Shown piece by piece: positions 33,470-44,334 of a DNA stretch of 64,000 nucleotides (position 1 is its first letter; the number at the start of each line of letters is the position of its first letter). The notes under the pieces are model-generated. The model worked only from the letters and a program-made list of their open reading frames with translations. It made no database searches and was not told the origin of the DNA. This DNA is from Ryuthela nishihirai (taxonomy: Eukaryota > Arthropoda > Arachnida > Araneae > Heptathelidae). The stretch is from the NCBI GenBank assembly GCA_038380435.1, contig JAWZYU010000129.1, forward strand, positions 657,501 to 721,500, read 5' to 3'. A program made the position numbers and the translations under genes.

Positions 33470-33727
33470 GATTCCTTGTAGAGTTGTATATTAATAAATA
33501 TGAAAAATTTTTCTAAAGCGTAGCCTTCTTGAAAGTCAGCAGTTTCTTAAAAAAATATCATTCTTGAAGCTTGAGAAACGATGCTGTATTGAAGTCTTGA
33601 CTGATGTGAGAACTTTTCACCAGTTTAGTGAGTTTTTTCAGTGTTTTTCTTCGTTTCTCTAAGTGGTTTCGGTTTGACGTGAACTTGTTTACAAGTTGAT
33701 GTCCGCGGCCATTGCTACGGGGCCAAC
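33470..33727 (+). other. Probable 5' leader of the L1/Tx1-like LINE
   Basis: Non-coding sequence before the ORF1 start. The element's 5' border cannot be fixed; no target duplication was seen. Confidence 0.45.
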
Positions 33728-35039
33728 ATGGCTACCCGTCAACAGCTGGAAACCGAGAGGCGGTTGCAGCGTAAACTCACCTGCTGCTTGAAACACGAGT
33801 CCCTGGACTATAAAACGATAGCCAAGGACATTATGAAAAAAGATGGGAAAGGGGCACTTGAAACTGTACAGTTCGTCGCTCCTGGAGTGGCATATATAAC
33901 CTTCGTCAAACAAGAAGTTGTGATGAGTTATGTCACTAAGTCCCCGTATGTATTGGAAGGAGTTACGATTTCGGTTAATCGCCTTGACAACGATGAGACG
34001 ATTGTATATATTAAGGCTAACCGATTGAAATGGACTCGAAAGTCATTTCGAGCCATTTCAGTCAATATGGCAAAATAAGTTCCAATGTCCGTGAGAGATA
34101 TAAAGACGAAGAAATGTCGCATCTCTATGCGGGAACAAGAGTGATCAAATTAGCAATGACCAAGCCGATCCCTAATTTCTTCAAGATCGGACGCTTCAAC
34201 GACATGGTCTCATACTCTGAATTGCAAAAAGTGTGCAAGAAATTCAACCAGAGTGGTCATGTCGCGAGCGATTGTGAAGTAGAGATCTGCAGTAATTGCA
34301 AAGGCGTGGGACACGTCTACGATAAATGCGTTGAGCCTTGCGGGAACTGCCGCGACGTAGCGCACAAACGCTACGAATGCACGCGGCGTACTTTCGCCAA
34401 TGCGGCAGCGCTCGCGTCAATGTTGAACCTACCGAGGAAATCAAGGATAAGACGGAGGAAGCTCCAATGGAGCTGGAGAATACTAGAGAGGAAGTTAAAA
34501 CCTCGAAAGCTAGTAGTAAGGGCGATAACCCCTTGAATAGCACCACAGAGGTTGGCAAGAAAGACGAAGAAAATGTGGAAACAAGCCCCTCCCAGAGTCC
34601 TCAAATAGAGAAGGACACAGATGCAACAATTATTCCTGAAACCCCACCTGCAGTGGAAGAAAATCAGGAAGTTGAGGAAATACAAAAAGAAGAAGTACAA
34701 AATAACGAGCCCAATACAGGCGAAAAAAATTCTTGTGAAATGGTCCAATCGACCTCAAACATAGAAGAAGGAATGTCAACTGACATTGAAAAAACCGACA
34801 GCTCCAAGCAAAATTTAAAAAGAAAGTTGGCAAAAAAAATCTGAAAGCCAATGAAAGAAGAAAAAAAAATTCTTACAACCAGCAAGCAAAGGAAAAACAA
34901 AAACACAGAGGAGAAATTAAGTTTTGCAGACTTCTTGACCGACGAATCAAAAAGTTCGGTGCAGCATGGCACGCCTGACCTGGCCAATGACCTCTTCCTC
35001 ACCGACACTGATGCTTCGTCCAGTGGTATGGAAGACTGA
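33728..35039 (+). pseudogene. LINE ORF1, zinc-knuckle protein, frameshifted
   Basis: ORF1 of an L1/Tx1-like LINE, expected to bind the element RNA. It starts MATRQQLETERRLQRKLTCC. A frame change near 34030 leads into VISSHFSQYGKISSNVRERY, an RRM-like end with QYGKI. Three CCHC knuckles follow: CKKFNQSGHVASDC (second Cys replaced by Phe), CSNCKGVGHVYDKC and CGNCRDVAHKRYEC. A second shift near 34415 leads into an acidic, Glu-rich tail (NVEPTEEIKDKTEEAPMELE). A third near 34840, in an A-run, leads into LSFADFLTDESKSS and the final stop at 35039. At least three shifts make it inactive, but the order is that of a full ORF1. Confidence 0.82.
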
Positions 35040-36544
35040 ACCCTCCCTCAGGCCCTTTGTTGGCCTTTTTTTTCCCCTCTTTCTGTATTATGCCACTCAT
35101 GTGAGTGGCCTTATGGAGTCTAAGTACTCCAAGTTGTTAAATTATAAGTACTATGTTTTTAAGTTTTTCTCTAAAGAACTTTCAAGATTTGCCAGGCTTT
35201 TTTTAAAAAACAGTAGTTATAACAGGTATTATATTCATTTTATTTACCTTATTATCTATTTACATTTCTTTTTCCTTATTTATCTAACAAATTTTCTATA
35301 TATTCATTTTTTCAATTACTCACCTGTGAGTGAATATCATTCCCTAATTGAGAATAGTAATAAAACATACCACAATTACTTATCCAGAACCTTTATGGGA
35401 CATAATTATGTTTATCTAAAATTACTTGAAAAGTGTTTTAAATCTTATGATTTTAAGAGTTATTTATTATTTTACTCATTGTATTGTTTCCTTTTGCAGC
35501 AACTCTAAAGTGGCTGCTGACACAGGGGCCCTTTACAAGGGTTCTGTGTTAGTCCTCACTTGTTATATCACCTTTGGGTGTCAATTCCTTTGCTGCAACT
35601 TAAATGTTTGTATAATTTGGTATATCTTTATGATTCTTTCTCCTATATTTATCCCACTCACACATCCCCACATCACACCTGTCATTGCCACAACAACAGT
35701 ACATGACATAGTCTCTCACATTGATTTCTTCTCCAACATTTATTTATGCATAATTACTCCTCTCCTACCCTACTACATCTGGATCTTTCCGAGTAATCTG
35801 GTTGATTTTTATATATTTGTTTTTATTATAACAACTATCTTACACTTTGTTTTGACTTCCATTATTCACTCATATGTTCAGAAAACAATAATGTGTTAAA
35901 ATTATCTCTCTGACAAACTAACAAAAAATAACTCCAAACATGGATATCATTCTGAAGTTCTACCTAGCAAAAATAAAGAACAGTAGTGTAAAACTTTAAA
36001 CTTTCATCCATCTATAGCCATTACTGCTACAAAGTCTCATCTACTTGTGTTGCACATTTCCAGACATTATTCATAATATGAAGAAACTGAATCATAACTA
36101 CTTCTGCAAATCTATCCTCACTAATTATACCATCATCTTTACTGGAAAATCAATTAATCCAGATGAACTTGACAATTTATTAAGTGCCATTAAATTACAT
36201 TCATGTGTCCAACAAGTCTTGAAGAAAATATGTGACAAAAATATTTATTATCTTGGCACTCTTAAATTTATTATTTTACTAATTGATATTTTTAATTTGA
36301 CTATCTTGATTTTTTTAAAATGTTGTGTGACAGGTCAGTTCAGGCCACCAAGTAGCCAAATTTTTTTCTTTTTCTTTTATTATTTTATTTCTTTTTTTTC
36401 TCCTACTTTTTGGTGGACCCTTACTGGCCTGCCACTTCATACTGTATATGGAGTCTCCTGTTTTTATTATTGGATCTCTCTGGTTTCTTTTCCTCCCCTT
36501 CTTTTTGTTTGCATGTTTTTCCTTTTTCTTTTATGGCCAATTAC
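35040..36544 (+). other. Inter-ORF region of the LINE
   Basis: A T-rich stretch of about 1.5 kb between ORF1 and ORF2, unusually long for this group. The frames at 34966-35508, 35426-35899 and 36045-36569 are hydrophobic only because of T-rich codons and have no domain. It may include old insertions or serve in translation of ORF2; nothing proves either. Confidence 0.5.
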
Positions 36545-39500
36545 TGCAAATATTCAGATACGACACTAAGGTGTCAGTCCCTCAATGTGAGAGGCTTTAC
36601 ACTGGAGAAGCAGAGTGTCATCATTGGTCACTTTATGCAGACTGATTGTGACATTCTGTTTCTCCAAGAAACTTATTTCCCCAACACTAGAAGAATACTA
36701 CATTTTAGACATTTGTTTCCACAGTTATCCTACTTCTCAAATGGTACCTCTATGAGCAGAGGAGTAGGCATAATTATTAACCACAACAACAGAAACATGC
36801 AGCTACTCAGATACAACACAGATATTGAGGGCAGAATATTATCAGTCGACATTAAATTTCGCACCTTTGTTATTAAACTCATCACTGTATATTTACCCAA
36901 ACATACCACACCACATTACAATTTTTATCAAGACTTAAGACAACACATACAAAACAACTATGATGGACTTATATATAATTGGAGGGGACTTTAACAGTAT
37001 TGTTGCCCCACACCTGGACAGAGTTCCTGCTAGAAATTACACACCTACCTCACAGGCACCTCATTTTTCAAAATTTGTACATGACATGGACCTCATTGAC
37101 ATTTGGAGGCATATGAACCGAGACAGTGCAGGCCATACAAGATTTGACAAAACACATAAAACAGGTTCCAGGATGGATAAAATATTAGTCAGCGGAAACA
37201 TTGTCAAGACATACTACAGAAGCTACACTACTGATATCAACTCACATACGTGTGAGGTCAGTGATCACCTCCTTGTGCATGCACACTTTGATTTACACCC
37301 GAGAACACAGGCCAGAGGTAGAAGCACTTGGAAGATGAATACAACACTCCTAGAAGACAAGGAAATACAGGAAAAAATTGCTGACTGCATTAATGAGGAT
37401 GTCAACAAGACCACCAAGTTTGATCAGAACTGGTGGTAAAATTTAAAAACTAAAATTAGAAGACTCCTCAGAACAGAAGGTATCTTTAAAGCACAACACC
37501 TAAAAAATGAAATTAATGAAACCAAAGCACTTTTAAAAGCAGCCACAAATGGTACACACTTCCTTAAAAAACAGAGATTAGACACCACATATCACGAACA
37601 ACAGATACACAAACTTAAACACAATCTTCAGCAATTGTACAAACAACAGGGACATATTATCATAGAGAGAAATCATGATGCCCAAATTGCTGAAGAAGAA
37701 AATTGCAACAACTTACTTACCAGATTAAAACATAAAAATAGACAAAACACAAACCTAACTGAATTAGAAGTAAATGGATTAAGAACACATGACACACAAA
37801 TTATCTTAAAACACATACATGAACAATATACCAAACAATATCGACATAGACAGACAGACACCAATAAACTTTATGAAACAGAACAATTTGCCAACAAAAT
37901 TTCTCCACACACAAAAGACAAGTTAGAAAGTGATATTACAATACAAGAAGTTAAACAAGCTACTTTCAGTTTTAAATTAAAGAAGAGCCTCGGAATAGAT
38001 GGTTTTCCTATAGAATTCTATAGAACATTCTGGAATATCTTAGAAATACCTTATACAGAATTTTTACACACCATAATAAATAGAATTCTATAGAACATTC
38101 TGGAATATCTTAGAAATACCTTATACAGAATTTTTACACACCATAATAAATAGAATTCTATAGAACATTCTGGAATATCTTAGAAATACCTTATACAGAA
38201 TTTTTACACACCATAATAAATAGAATTCTATAGAACATTCTGGAATATCTTAGAAATACCTTATACAGAATTTTTACACACCATAATACACAGAAACAAA
38301 TGACACAAGACATGAAAACAGGTAAAATAACACTGCTATGCAAAAAACCTGAACAAGCACACTTATTAGACAATTGGAGACCCATAACTCTTCTTTAAAC
38401 AGACTACAAAATACTCAGTAAAATTATCACCAACAGACTAACACAGGCAATGCCAGAAATAATTTCAATTTATCAATCCTGTGCAGTCCCCAAGAGACAC
38501 ATTCATAACAATAACAGACTCCTCACAGACATAATAGAATACATCAATCACAAAAACATAAGAGCTGCCATTATATCTTTAGATCAGAAGAAGGCCTTCG
38601 ACTCGCTATCACAGGAAGCAATATACACTGCACTAGAAATATATGGTATTGGACCCCGATTTATTAACATTATACATACACTTTATTCGGACATACACTA
38701 CACTGTTGATCTCAATGGACATTTCTCTAACAAAATAGCAGGGAACAGAGGGGTGAGGCAAGGATGCCCTCTGTCCCCATTGCTTTTTGTTGTAGTTAAT
38801 GACTTTTGCATTAGACATATACAAAATGATACACAGATTTCTGGAATCCCCATACCAGGAACCAGAAACAGATTAAAAGTTTCAGCCTACGCTGATGACC
38901 TGGTTCTTTTTACAACAAATGAGTTTTCCATAGATAGAGTTTTTAAAATTTATGATCTTTTCTCTAAAACTACAGGCCTGTCCCTTAACACCAGTAAAAC
39001 AGCTTCCCTATGTTGGGGCACATGGGACATGTCATTACTGACAAAGATTGGTTGTACAGATGACCCTATCCAAATTTTAGGAATACAATATAATAGATTT
39101 GGATTTTGTAAACAAACCTATACAAATTTATTAAATAATATAGAAAACACAATTACAAATTGGAAGGATTACGAAATTTCTACGTATAACAGAGCTAAAC
39201 TCATAAAATCAAGCATAATTCCCAAAATCACCTACATAGCCACTGTAAATCCTCCTGACAAGACACACATAAACAAATGAAACAAACTTATCCATGACTT
39301 TATTTGGAATGGCAAGCCAGAGTTGATTAAACGTGAAACATCACAAAATCCAATCAACCTGGGTGGACTTGCCATTCCAAATATTGCCACAATGTCAAAG
39401 ATTATTTATTTAGAACATATACAAAGAATATTAAGCACACCTACTGTCCCCTCTTTATTTCTCTTGAATTACTTTGCCTTCTTTCACACCAAACACATAT

Positions 39501-40030
39501 GCACACATAACAGTTAAAATGGGCCCAAAAACACAGAACACAACACACATTACAAACTTCTACCTTCCATAATTACACTAGTACACAAAAAAGGTCCAAT
39601 CCCCAACCCTATTAATAAAACACAGCTATACACAATTATCCAGACTTTCAACCCTACCAACTTTCAACAGTTATACCCAAATATCAATTGGCCTACGGCC
39701 TGGACCAACATTGCCAGCACAGACATTGAGAAAACTATGAGGAATTTTAATTGGAATGTAGCTCATAATATTATTTACACAAATTCGAGAAGAAGACATT
39801 GTGGCTTCATTGCTTCTCATAATTGCTTTAGATGCCCTACCAGAGAAAGTATTGATCATCTAGTTTACCACTGCTGGTATGCTATCAAGATCTGGACAAA
39901 AGTAAGCCAATGGCTCCAGATAGCAAGACCATTGTTAAGAGCAGTTAGATTCCATGATTTACAACAGTACCCCAACAAGAAACATTACATCATCAATTTG
40001 GTAATTAGCATTGTTAAATACCAAATTTAG
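36545..40030 (+). pseudogene. LINE ORF2: APE endonuclease and reverse transcriptase, decayed
   Basis: Endonuclease: LRCQSLNVRGFTLEKQ, DILFLQETYF, RGVGIIIN, then after a frameshift near 36960 GGDFNSIVAPHLDR, SRMDKILVSGN and VSDHLLVHAHF. An in-frame TAA interrupts at 37437. RT: KKSLGIDGFPIEFYRTFW, then four copies of a 70-base segment, then NWRPITLL with a stop, AAIISLDQKKAFDSLSQ, RGVRQGCPLSPLLF, SAYADDLVLFTTNEF (YADD kept) and GLSLNTSKTASL. Another stop falls at about 39278. The C terminus has a Cys-His motif, CFRCPTRESIDHLVYHC. These features fit the L1/Tx1 group, which includes target-specific families. The catalytic motifs survive but the frame is broken many times. Confidence 0.88.
38011..38290 (+). 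repeat. Four exact 70-bp tandem copies inside the RT region
   Basis: Copies start at 38011, 38081, 38151 and 38221, each with TAGAATTCTATAGAACATTC; the last differs only in its final bases (ATACA for ATAAA). The unit encodes FYRTFWNILEIPYTEFLHTI once. Since 70 is not a multiple of three, each copy shifts frame. Identity indicates a very recent expansion, or an assembly artefact. Confidence 0.97.
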
Positions 40031-40520
40031 TTATCCAGATGCCAACTACAGCACGAACATACTGAAACTTCCACTACGGCTATTTTGGAAAAAACTAAAT
40101 TGATTACGAAAGTTTATAGAAAGAGAGACAAGTCTGTCCTTGCACATGATAAATATATTCTTTTGTGGTGTTTACCACATATTTAATCAGTTCACACTTC
40201 CTTCTTGCTCCACTCATTTGTATTATTTTTTCTCTCTTCCTTCTTCTTTCCTCTTCTCACCTTTCGCTCAGTCCCTCCCCCCTGTTATATTCTTTCCCCC
40301 CCTTCTATTTCTCTTGCCACCTCTCCTTTTTCATATTACCTTTCATTCTCACTCCCAAATTATCCTTGCCTTTTTACTTTACCCATATGCTTCAATTAAC
40401 TCCTTTTGTTTCAAACCCATTACACACTATCAGAACTTTAGCGCCCCCCCCCCCCTTATCGTAACCAATTTTTTTTATCACTTTTAACCCTATCATAAGA
40501 CAATGCATATTTTTAATAGT
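40031..40520 (+). other. LINE 3' untranslated region, pyrimidine-rich
   Basis: After ORF2 comes a C/T-rich tract (40190-40470) with a C-run near 40445. Frames there are Ser/Pro/Leu-rich by composition. The 3' border is unclear; no poly(A) tail is evident. Confidence 0.5.
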
Positions 40521-41495
40521 TCATATAGTGTTTACTTGTGGGAATCAGCCATGGGGTTCTCTTGCAATTTACATTCCCATGGCCCCCCACAATTTCTCTT
40601 TTCGGTTTGTTTTTACAAGTTTGAGTAAACAGGTTGCAAGGTGTCTGCCCCCAGTGATCGCATTTGGCCATATGAGTAGACACCAGCATAGAGCAGTACT
40701 GTAGTGTGTTGGTGGCCGCATTTTCCGCCCCCCGTTCCCGCATTTTCCGCCCCCCGTTCCCGCCCGCCTCCCTAATTGTGGGAGCTGTAGGAGGGGAGGG
40801 GGGTATGGTGGCCTCACTTCACTGCAGTGTTTAAGATTTCAAAAGTAGACCTTGCCCATTGAAATTTTCAAGCAAATGAAAAATTTCTAATTACCGATGG
40901 AATCTTTTTGGATAGCCCGGTTTGTTTCGCTAAGAACCGGGACTGACAGATGGAGATAGAGTTTGGAAAGTAGTGAGTGAATTTGTAATGTAAAACAATT
41001 CGAAGTTGATAAAAGGATTATTGTAATAGAAAAGGATTTTAAGGGGATAATAGGCTTTCTATGGTGAAGGGAATTAGAGGTATAAAGCATTAGTATTGTA
41101 TATTTTTTTCTTTGTTGGCTATGGCTAGGCTTCGTGATTTCTATTTCTTTTTGTGAATGCTAGGTGTTAGGGTACGTTTATACGATGTGTGTGTGGGGGG
41201 GGGGAGGGGTTATGTTGTCAGGGACGGGAATTGTTGGGCGAGTGCGTTTCTCAGATGACCATGTTAATACTTGCTGGGTGTGTGGGGTGGGGATGAATAA
41301 GGCAAAGGGAGATTCAGGCGAAGGGAGGATGGGCGGGTGGAGGTGGTTGCGACTGCGTTTCCGGGCATCCGACGGACTTTTCAAAAAAATACATCAGACG
41401 GACTTTTTAAACAATACATTCTGTTTTGCTTTACACCTGATACGATTACTAAAGAACTTTAAATGTTGCATGTACTAATTTTGGATTAAATATGT
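40521..41495. other. Unassigned DNA downstream of the U2 gene
   Basis: Contains a doubled 22-base unit (40718-40739 and 40740-40761, GCATTTTCCGCCCCCCGTTC) and a G-rich run near 41197-41215. No gene is supported. The part next to 41495 would hold the U2 3' box on the minus strand; I see only a loose match. Confidence 0.4.
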
Positions 41496-41643
41496 AGGCC
41501 GCTACCGGAAGTAGTGCAATACCGGTCCAACCCGTGACAGAGGTTGAGCAAGCTCAAAGCACTCCGTCAAACTACAAAAATAAGATTAATATCTTGATTT
41601 CATATAGAAATCGTATCAGATATTAAGCTGATAAGAACAGATT
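41496..41643 (-). ncRNA. U2 snRNA, 3' part (split gene)
   Basis: The minus strand reads TCTGTTCTTATCAGCTTAAT, ATCTGATACG, an Sm-like site ATTTTTG (41575-41581), GAGCTTGCTCAACCTC and ACCGGTATTGCACTACTTCC, that is U2 stem II, Sm site and stems III-IV. About 146 bases match the length of U2 from this point to its 3' end. U2 recognises the intron branch site in splicing. The first 32 bases lie 2.3 kb away at 43913-43944, so this copy cannot give a normal U2 RNA. Confidence 0.93.
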
Positions 41644-41827
41644 AGAATACTTTTATTTAGCAAATGTTTACAGACAAAATATTTTTAAAATTGCTATAAG
41701 GGCTCAAGCCCAAGGTCATCTTCAAAACATAATCTTCAGCCCTTGGGGCATCACTTCAGAACACGAGCACTATAAAACAAAATCTTCATCCCCTAAAGGG
41801 CACACAATAAAACACAGTAATTCATAA

Positions 41828-42356
41828 TTAAAACACATAAAAGAGTTTGTAGGTCAATAAAATGTGATTACACCAGCCCAACCACCTTATCTTCCTGCAA
41901 AAAAATAGCTCCCTAATCCAGTGCCGTCGAAGGATCCACCAGATAGGGGAATCATAATCATTAATCCATTGGATAATCATCCGAAGCAGTATCCAAGACA
42001 GCACCTCATCAGACGTTAACGTACTCCTCCATAGTGACATCCTAAATGGGATCTTCAAGGGCATCCCCCGAAGGGGGGGGGGGGGCATGAATATCGCCCT
42101 TAGTCCTTATCTCAAAGGCTACGCCCGCACACACCCCCAGTGGAGACAATGGCCCTATAACACAAGTGAGGGCAAAATCACTCTCCATCACTAACCAAGA
42201 AAGGATCCGAGAGTTATGGTCAACCCTCAACCCCATAGGTAAGGGGGGGGGGGAGGAAGAATACGAGGGGAGGAACATCCTTCCCATTCCTCCATAATTC
42301 AGTCATATCAACAGTACACTCACTCCCCGTTCCAAAAATAGTAGTGACCATCTTCC
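41828..42356 (-). pseudogene. Remnants of the ORF downstream of the zinc-finger part
   Basis: Overlapping frames (42287-42042; 42088-41828) read LSWLVMESDFALTC and LSWILLRMIIQWINDYDSP, then RWLGWCNHILLTYKLFYVF and a stop near the element end. C-runs of 13 (42073-42085) and 11 (42243-42253) on the minus strand fall at the frame changes. This may be the joined remainder of the protein after loss of the RT and nuclease; no domain is certain. Confidence 0.5.
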
Positions 42357-43244
42357 TCAACCCCCTTGAAAAAAGGGGGGGGGAGGAAAGTCAGAAAATG
42401 AGTCATCTAACTTCTCAATGTACCAATCGTGGTATTCAACTTTCACTTCGGTAGTGTAGACAGTTGTCTCAGAGAACACAGAGGGGGGAGGAGTCAAAAC
42501 CCCAATCATACCCTCCATATCCCCACCCTCAATCAGTAGAGAAGGGTTTTCCAAATCCAAAATGTTGAAGTCCTGTAATATGTCTTCTAGCATGGCCTCT
42601 GACGGGGCAAACAAACAGTCCAAATTAATTATATCCAAATCCAAGTAAGGAGCTGGATCAGAATCGAGATCGTCTGCCATAGCACTTGTTAGTGTGACAG
42701 AAACATTCAGATCCAGAATGGCCTCGGACGAGTCCAATCTGGCATTAGGAGGTTCACAAGGAGATAAAATCTGAAAGTCTCTGAAAATGGCTTCTATGTC
42801 ATCACTGTTGTCAGCCACTACACAGGGTATGTTAGAATAATTCGAAATAGCATGATCCCAACTCACTTCTTTATCCACCAATGACTCTAGACCCGATAAC
42901 AATGAGTCTAAAGAAGGAGAGGGATCCGTTCCATCACAAGATGGTGAGGAAACCTGCACATCGGTCAAAATGGCCGACTCGAAACCAATGGTTTCCTCGT
43001 GTCTAACATCGTCATCAGCACTTTCAGTCGTACAAGGATGATTCATCATATTAGACATACATACAGTCTCAAAGTTACAAATAGAGCACCGAAAACAGAA
43101 CTTCTTAACACTATGCTTTAGAATAAAATGGTCCAATAAAAGTCCGTAGTTAGGGAAATATACAGGCTCACCACAGTCGTCCACTGCCGCACACACATGA
43201 CAGCTAAAAAGCCCTAGGGGATAATGAATAATTAACTCGTCCAT
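42357..43244 (-). CDS. Zinc-finger ORF of the U2-inserted element
   Basis: 295 codons starting MDELIIHYPLGLFSCHVC. The first finger uses C15, C18, H39 and H44; the second, CSICNFETVCMSNMMNHPC, uses C53, C56, H69 and C71. The rest (75-280) is acidic and rich in Asp, Ser and Leu with repeated DLDSD/LDLDI-type motifs. In NeSL-group LINEs, N-terminal fingers bind the target DNA. The frame ends just after PPPPFFQGG in a C-run of nine (42375-42383), so the natural protein may have continued in another frame. It is the only long, apparently intact frame of the element and could still be translated. Confidence 0.7.
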   Translation of the reverse strand: MDELIIHYPLGLFSCHVCAAVDDCGEPVYFPNYGLLLDHFILKHSVKKFCFRCSICNFETVCMSNMMNHPCTTESADDDVRHEETIGFESAILTDVQVSSPSCDGTDPSPSLDSLLSGLESLVDKEVSWDHAISNYSNIPCVVADNSDDIEAIFRDFQILSPCEPPNARLDSSEAILDLNVSVTLTSAMADDLDSDPAPYLDLDIINLDCLFAPSEAMLEDILQDFNILDLENPSLLIEGGDMEGMIGVLTPPPSVFSETTVYTTEVKVEYHDWYIEKLDDSFSDFPPPPFFQGG

Positions 43245-43787
43245 CCGCCTAGTACGTTAATAAATCCAGTCACAAATCCACTCCAGCCATCATGATCCAC
43301 CTCTTCAATAGTCTTCCAGCAGCAATAAGACCCCAGCAAATGTCCAGCAGTAGGCAGCTACAACCAGTGATCCCTCCAAAAGTCGGCTCCTCTGCTCCAA
43401 TAACTCCCGTCAAACAGCAGCAAGGCGGATCAGTGGCTCCCTCAACTCTCTCAAGGGCAGGCAGGCAGCAGTTCAACTCCTAGGACGGCAAGCAGAAGGC
43501 AGGCAAGCAGCTCCCTCCTCAACGACTCTAAGCAGGCCAGCGAGCACCTCCTACAGCAACAGGCAGAAGGCAAGATAGCAGCTCCCTCATCAGATCTCCT
43601 AACGGACAGGTAGGCAGGCCATCAACAGATCATCACACCCAGGACGGCTCCAAAAATCCTCCACAGCAAGCAAGCAAACAGCATCTTCCGAAGACAGGCA
43701 GTAGGTGATCGCCTCCCGGCCCTTGGTCATCAGCTTCCAACTGCAGGTAATTCTCTAAAAACTGTAAAGGGGTAAGAAAGAAATAAA

Positions 43788-43809
43788 ATTAAGCTGATAA
43801 GAACAGATT
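43788..43809 (-). repeat. Upstream copy of the U2 target-site duplication
   Basis: 22 bases identical to 41622-41643 (19 of them TCTGTTCTTATCAGCTTAA on the minus strand). They mark the insertion point of the 2.14-kb element. Confidence 0.95.
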
Positions 43810-43912
43810 TCAAAATTCTTTATTAGCCAAATAGTGGGTAGAATACAATGGTTTTTTGACATAGCCAGTAGAAGTGCATTAACATAATAGAAGGGGCAGG
43901 TACAACAAAAAT
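43810..43912 (-). mobile_element. Second, 103-bp retroelement tail inserted in U2
   Basis: On the minus strand it lies between U2 bases GATCAAAG and TCTGTTCTTATCAG. It ends TTGGCTAATAAAGAATTTTG plus AAA, similar to the 3' end of the larger element (TTTGCTAAATAAAAGTATTC), and joins U2 at the same TCTG. I read it as a severely 5'-truncated relative inserted earlier at the same site. The expected U2 bases TGTAGTA are missing at its 5' junction. Confidence 0.75.
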
Positions 43913-43944
43913 CTTTGATCTTAGCCAAAAAGCCGAGAAGCGAT
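43913..43944 (-). ncRNA. U2 snRNA, 5' part (first 32 bases)
   Basis: The minus strand reads ATCGCTTCTCGGCTTTTTGG then CTAAGATCAAAG, the U2 5' end with the U6-pairing region. Compared with other animals, TTTTTGG stands for CCTTTTGG or CCTTATGG. The following branch-point-pairing TGTAGTA is replaced by retroelement sequence. Confidence 0.95.
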
Positions 43945-44334
43945 AAACAATATTCTTCTTAGATTATTAATAATTTTCATAATCAGAAATTCATACACGG
44001 TAATTCGCGCGTAAGAATCCAAAAGTCCGTAGGCAAAGTCGCGGTAAAGTTGTTATCGTGTGTGTTAAATCAGTCTGTTCTCCTGAACGGTTAGTCGACT
44101 TTATCCGACACAGAGAGCGACATATATTTTAAGCCTCCATTCCCACCCTCGAGCGAACAACACGGGCCCGGCTGTTCGTCCGTTCGTCCGTCCATCCAAT
44201 AGCATCACTGATCACCACACCTCTCGAGCCGACAAGTGGTGCCATCTATGGGTAGAGCGAAGGGACTAAGCGCATATATAGATTTGGAGGTTGTAGGCCG
44301 TAAGGAGCAATTAGACTTTCCTGCTTCACCATAT
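43945..44334 (-). promoter_or_regulatory. Upstream region of the U2 gene
   Basis: This is where a Pol II snRNA promoter (proximal sequence element about 50 bases upstream) should lie. I cannot name a PSE with confidence because it varies between lineages. Downstream half contains GTTCGTCCGTTCGTCCGTCC, a short repeat. No gene. Confidence 0.35.

Larger units (their letters stand above)
41644..43787 (-). mobile_element. U2-targeting retrotransposon, internally deleted (Utopia/NeSL-like)
   Basis: Flanked by U2 sequence duplicated over at least 19 bases (TCTGTTCTTATCAGCTTAA on the minus strand; direct repeats 41622-41643 and 43788-43809), so this is a target-site duplication within U2. On the minus strand it has a leader of about 540 bases with recurring CTGCCTGCC-type motifs, an ORF with N-terminal zinc fingers, broken frames, and an end TTGCTAAATAAAAGTATTCTAA without poly(A). 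At 2.14 kb there is no RT. U2-specific LINEs are known: Utopia in the NeSL group, with N-terminal zinc fingers, and Keno in the Tx1 group. The zinc-finger start favours Utopia; this is inference. Confidence 0.85.

Noticed and set aside
35040..36545. Hydrophobic frames resembling membrane proteins
   Set aside because: T-rich inter-ORF sequence gives Phe/Leu/Ile-rich products with no domain or conservation.
40140..40487. Three overlapping Pro/Ser/Leu-rich frames
   Set aside because: They come from the pyrimidine-rich LINE 3' region; three phases being open together shows a compositional effect.
43292..43483. Gln/Pro-rich plus-strand frame
   Set aside because: It is antisense to the repetitive leader of the U2-inserted element.
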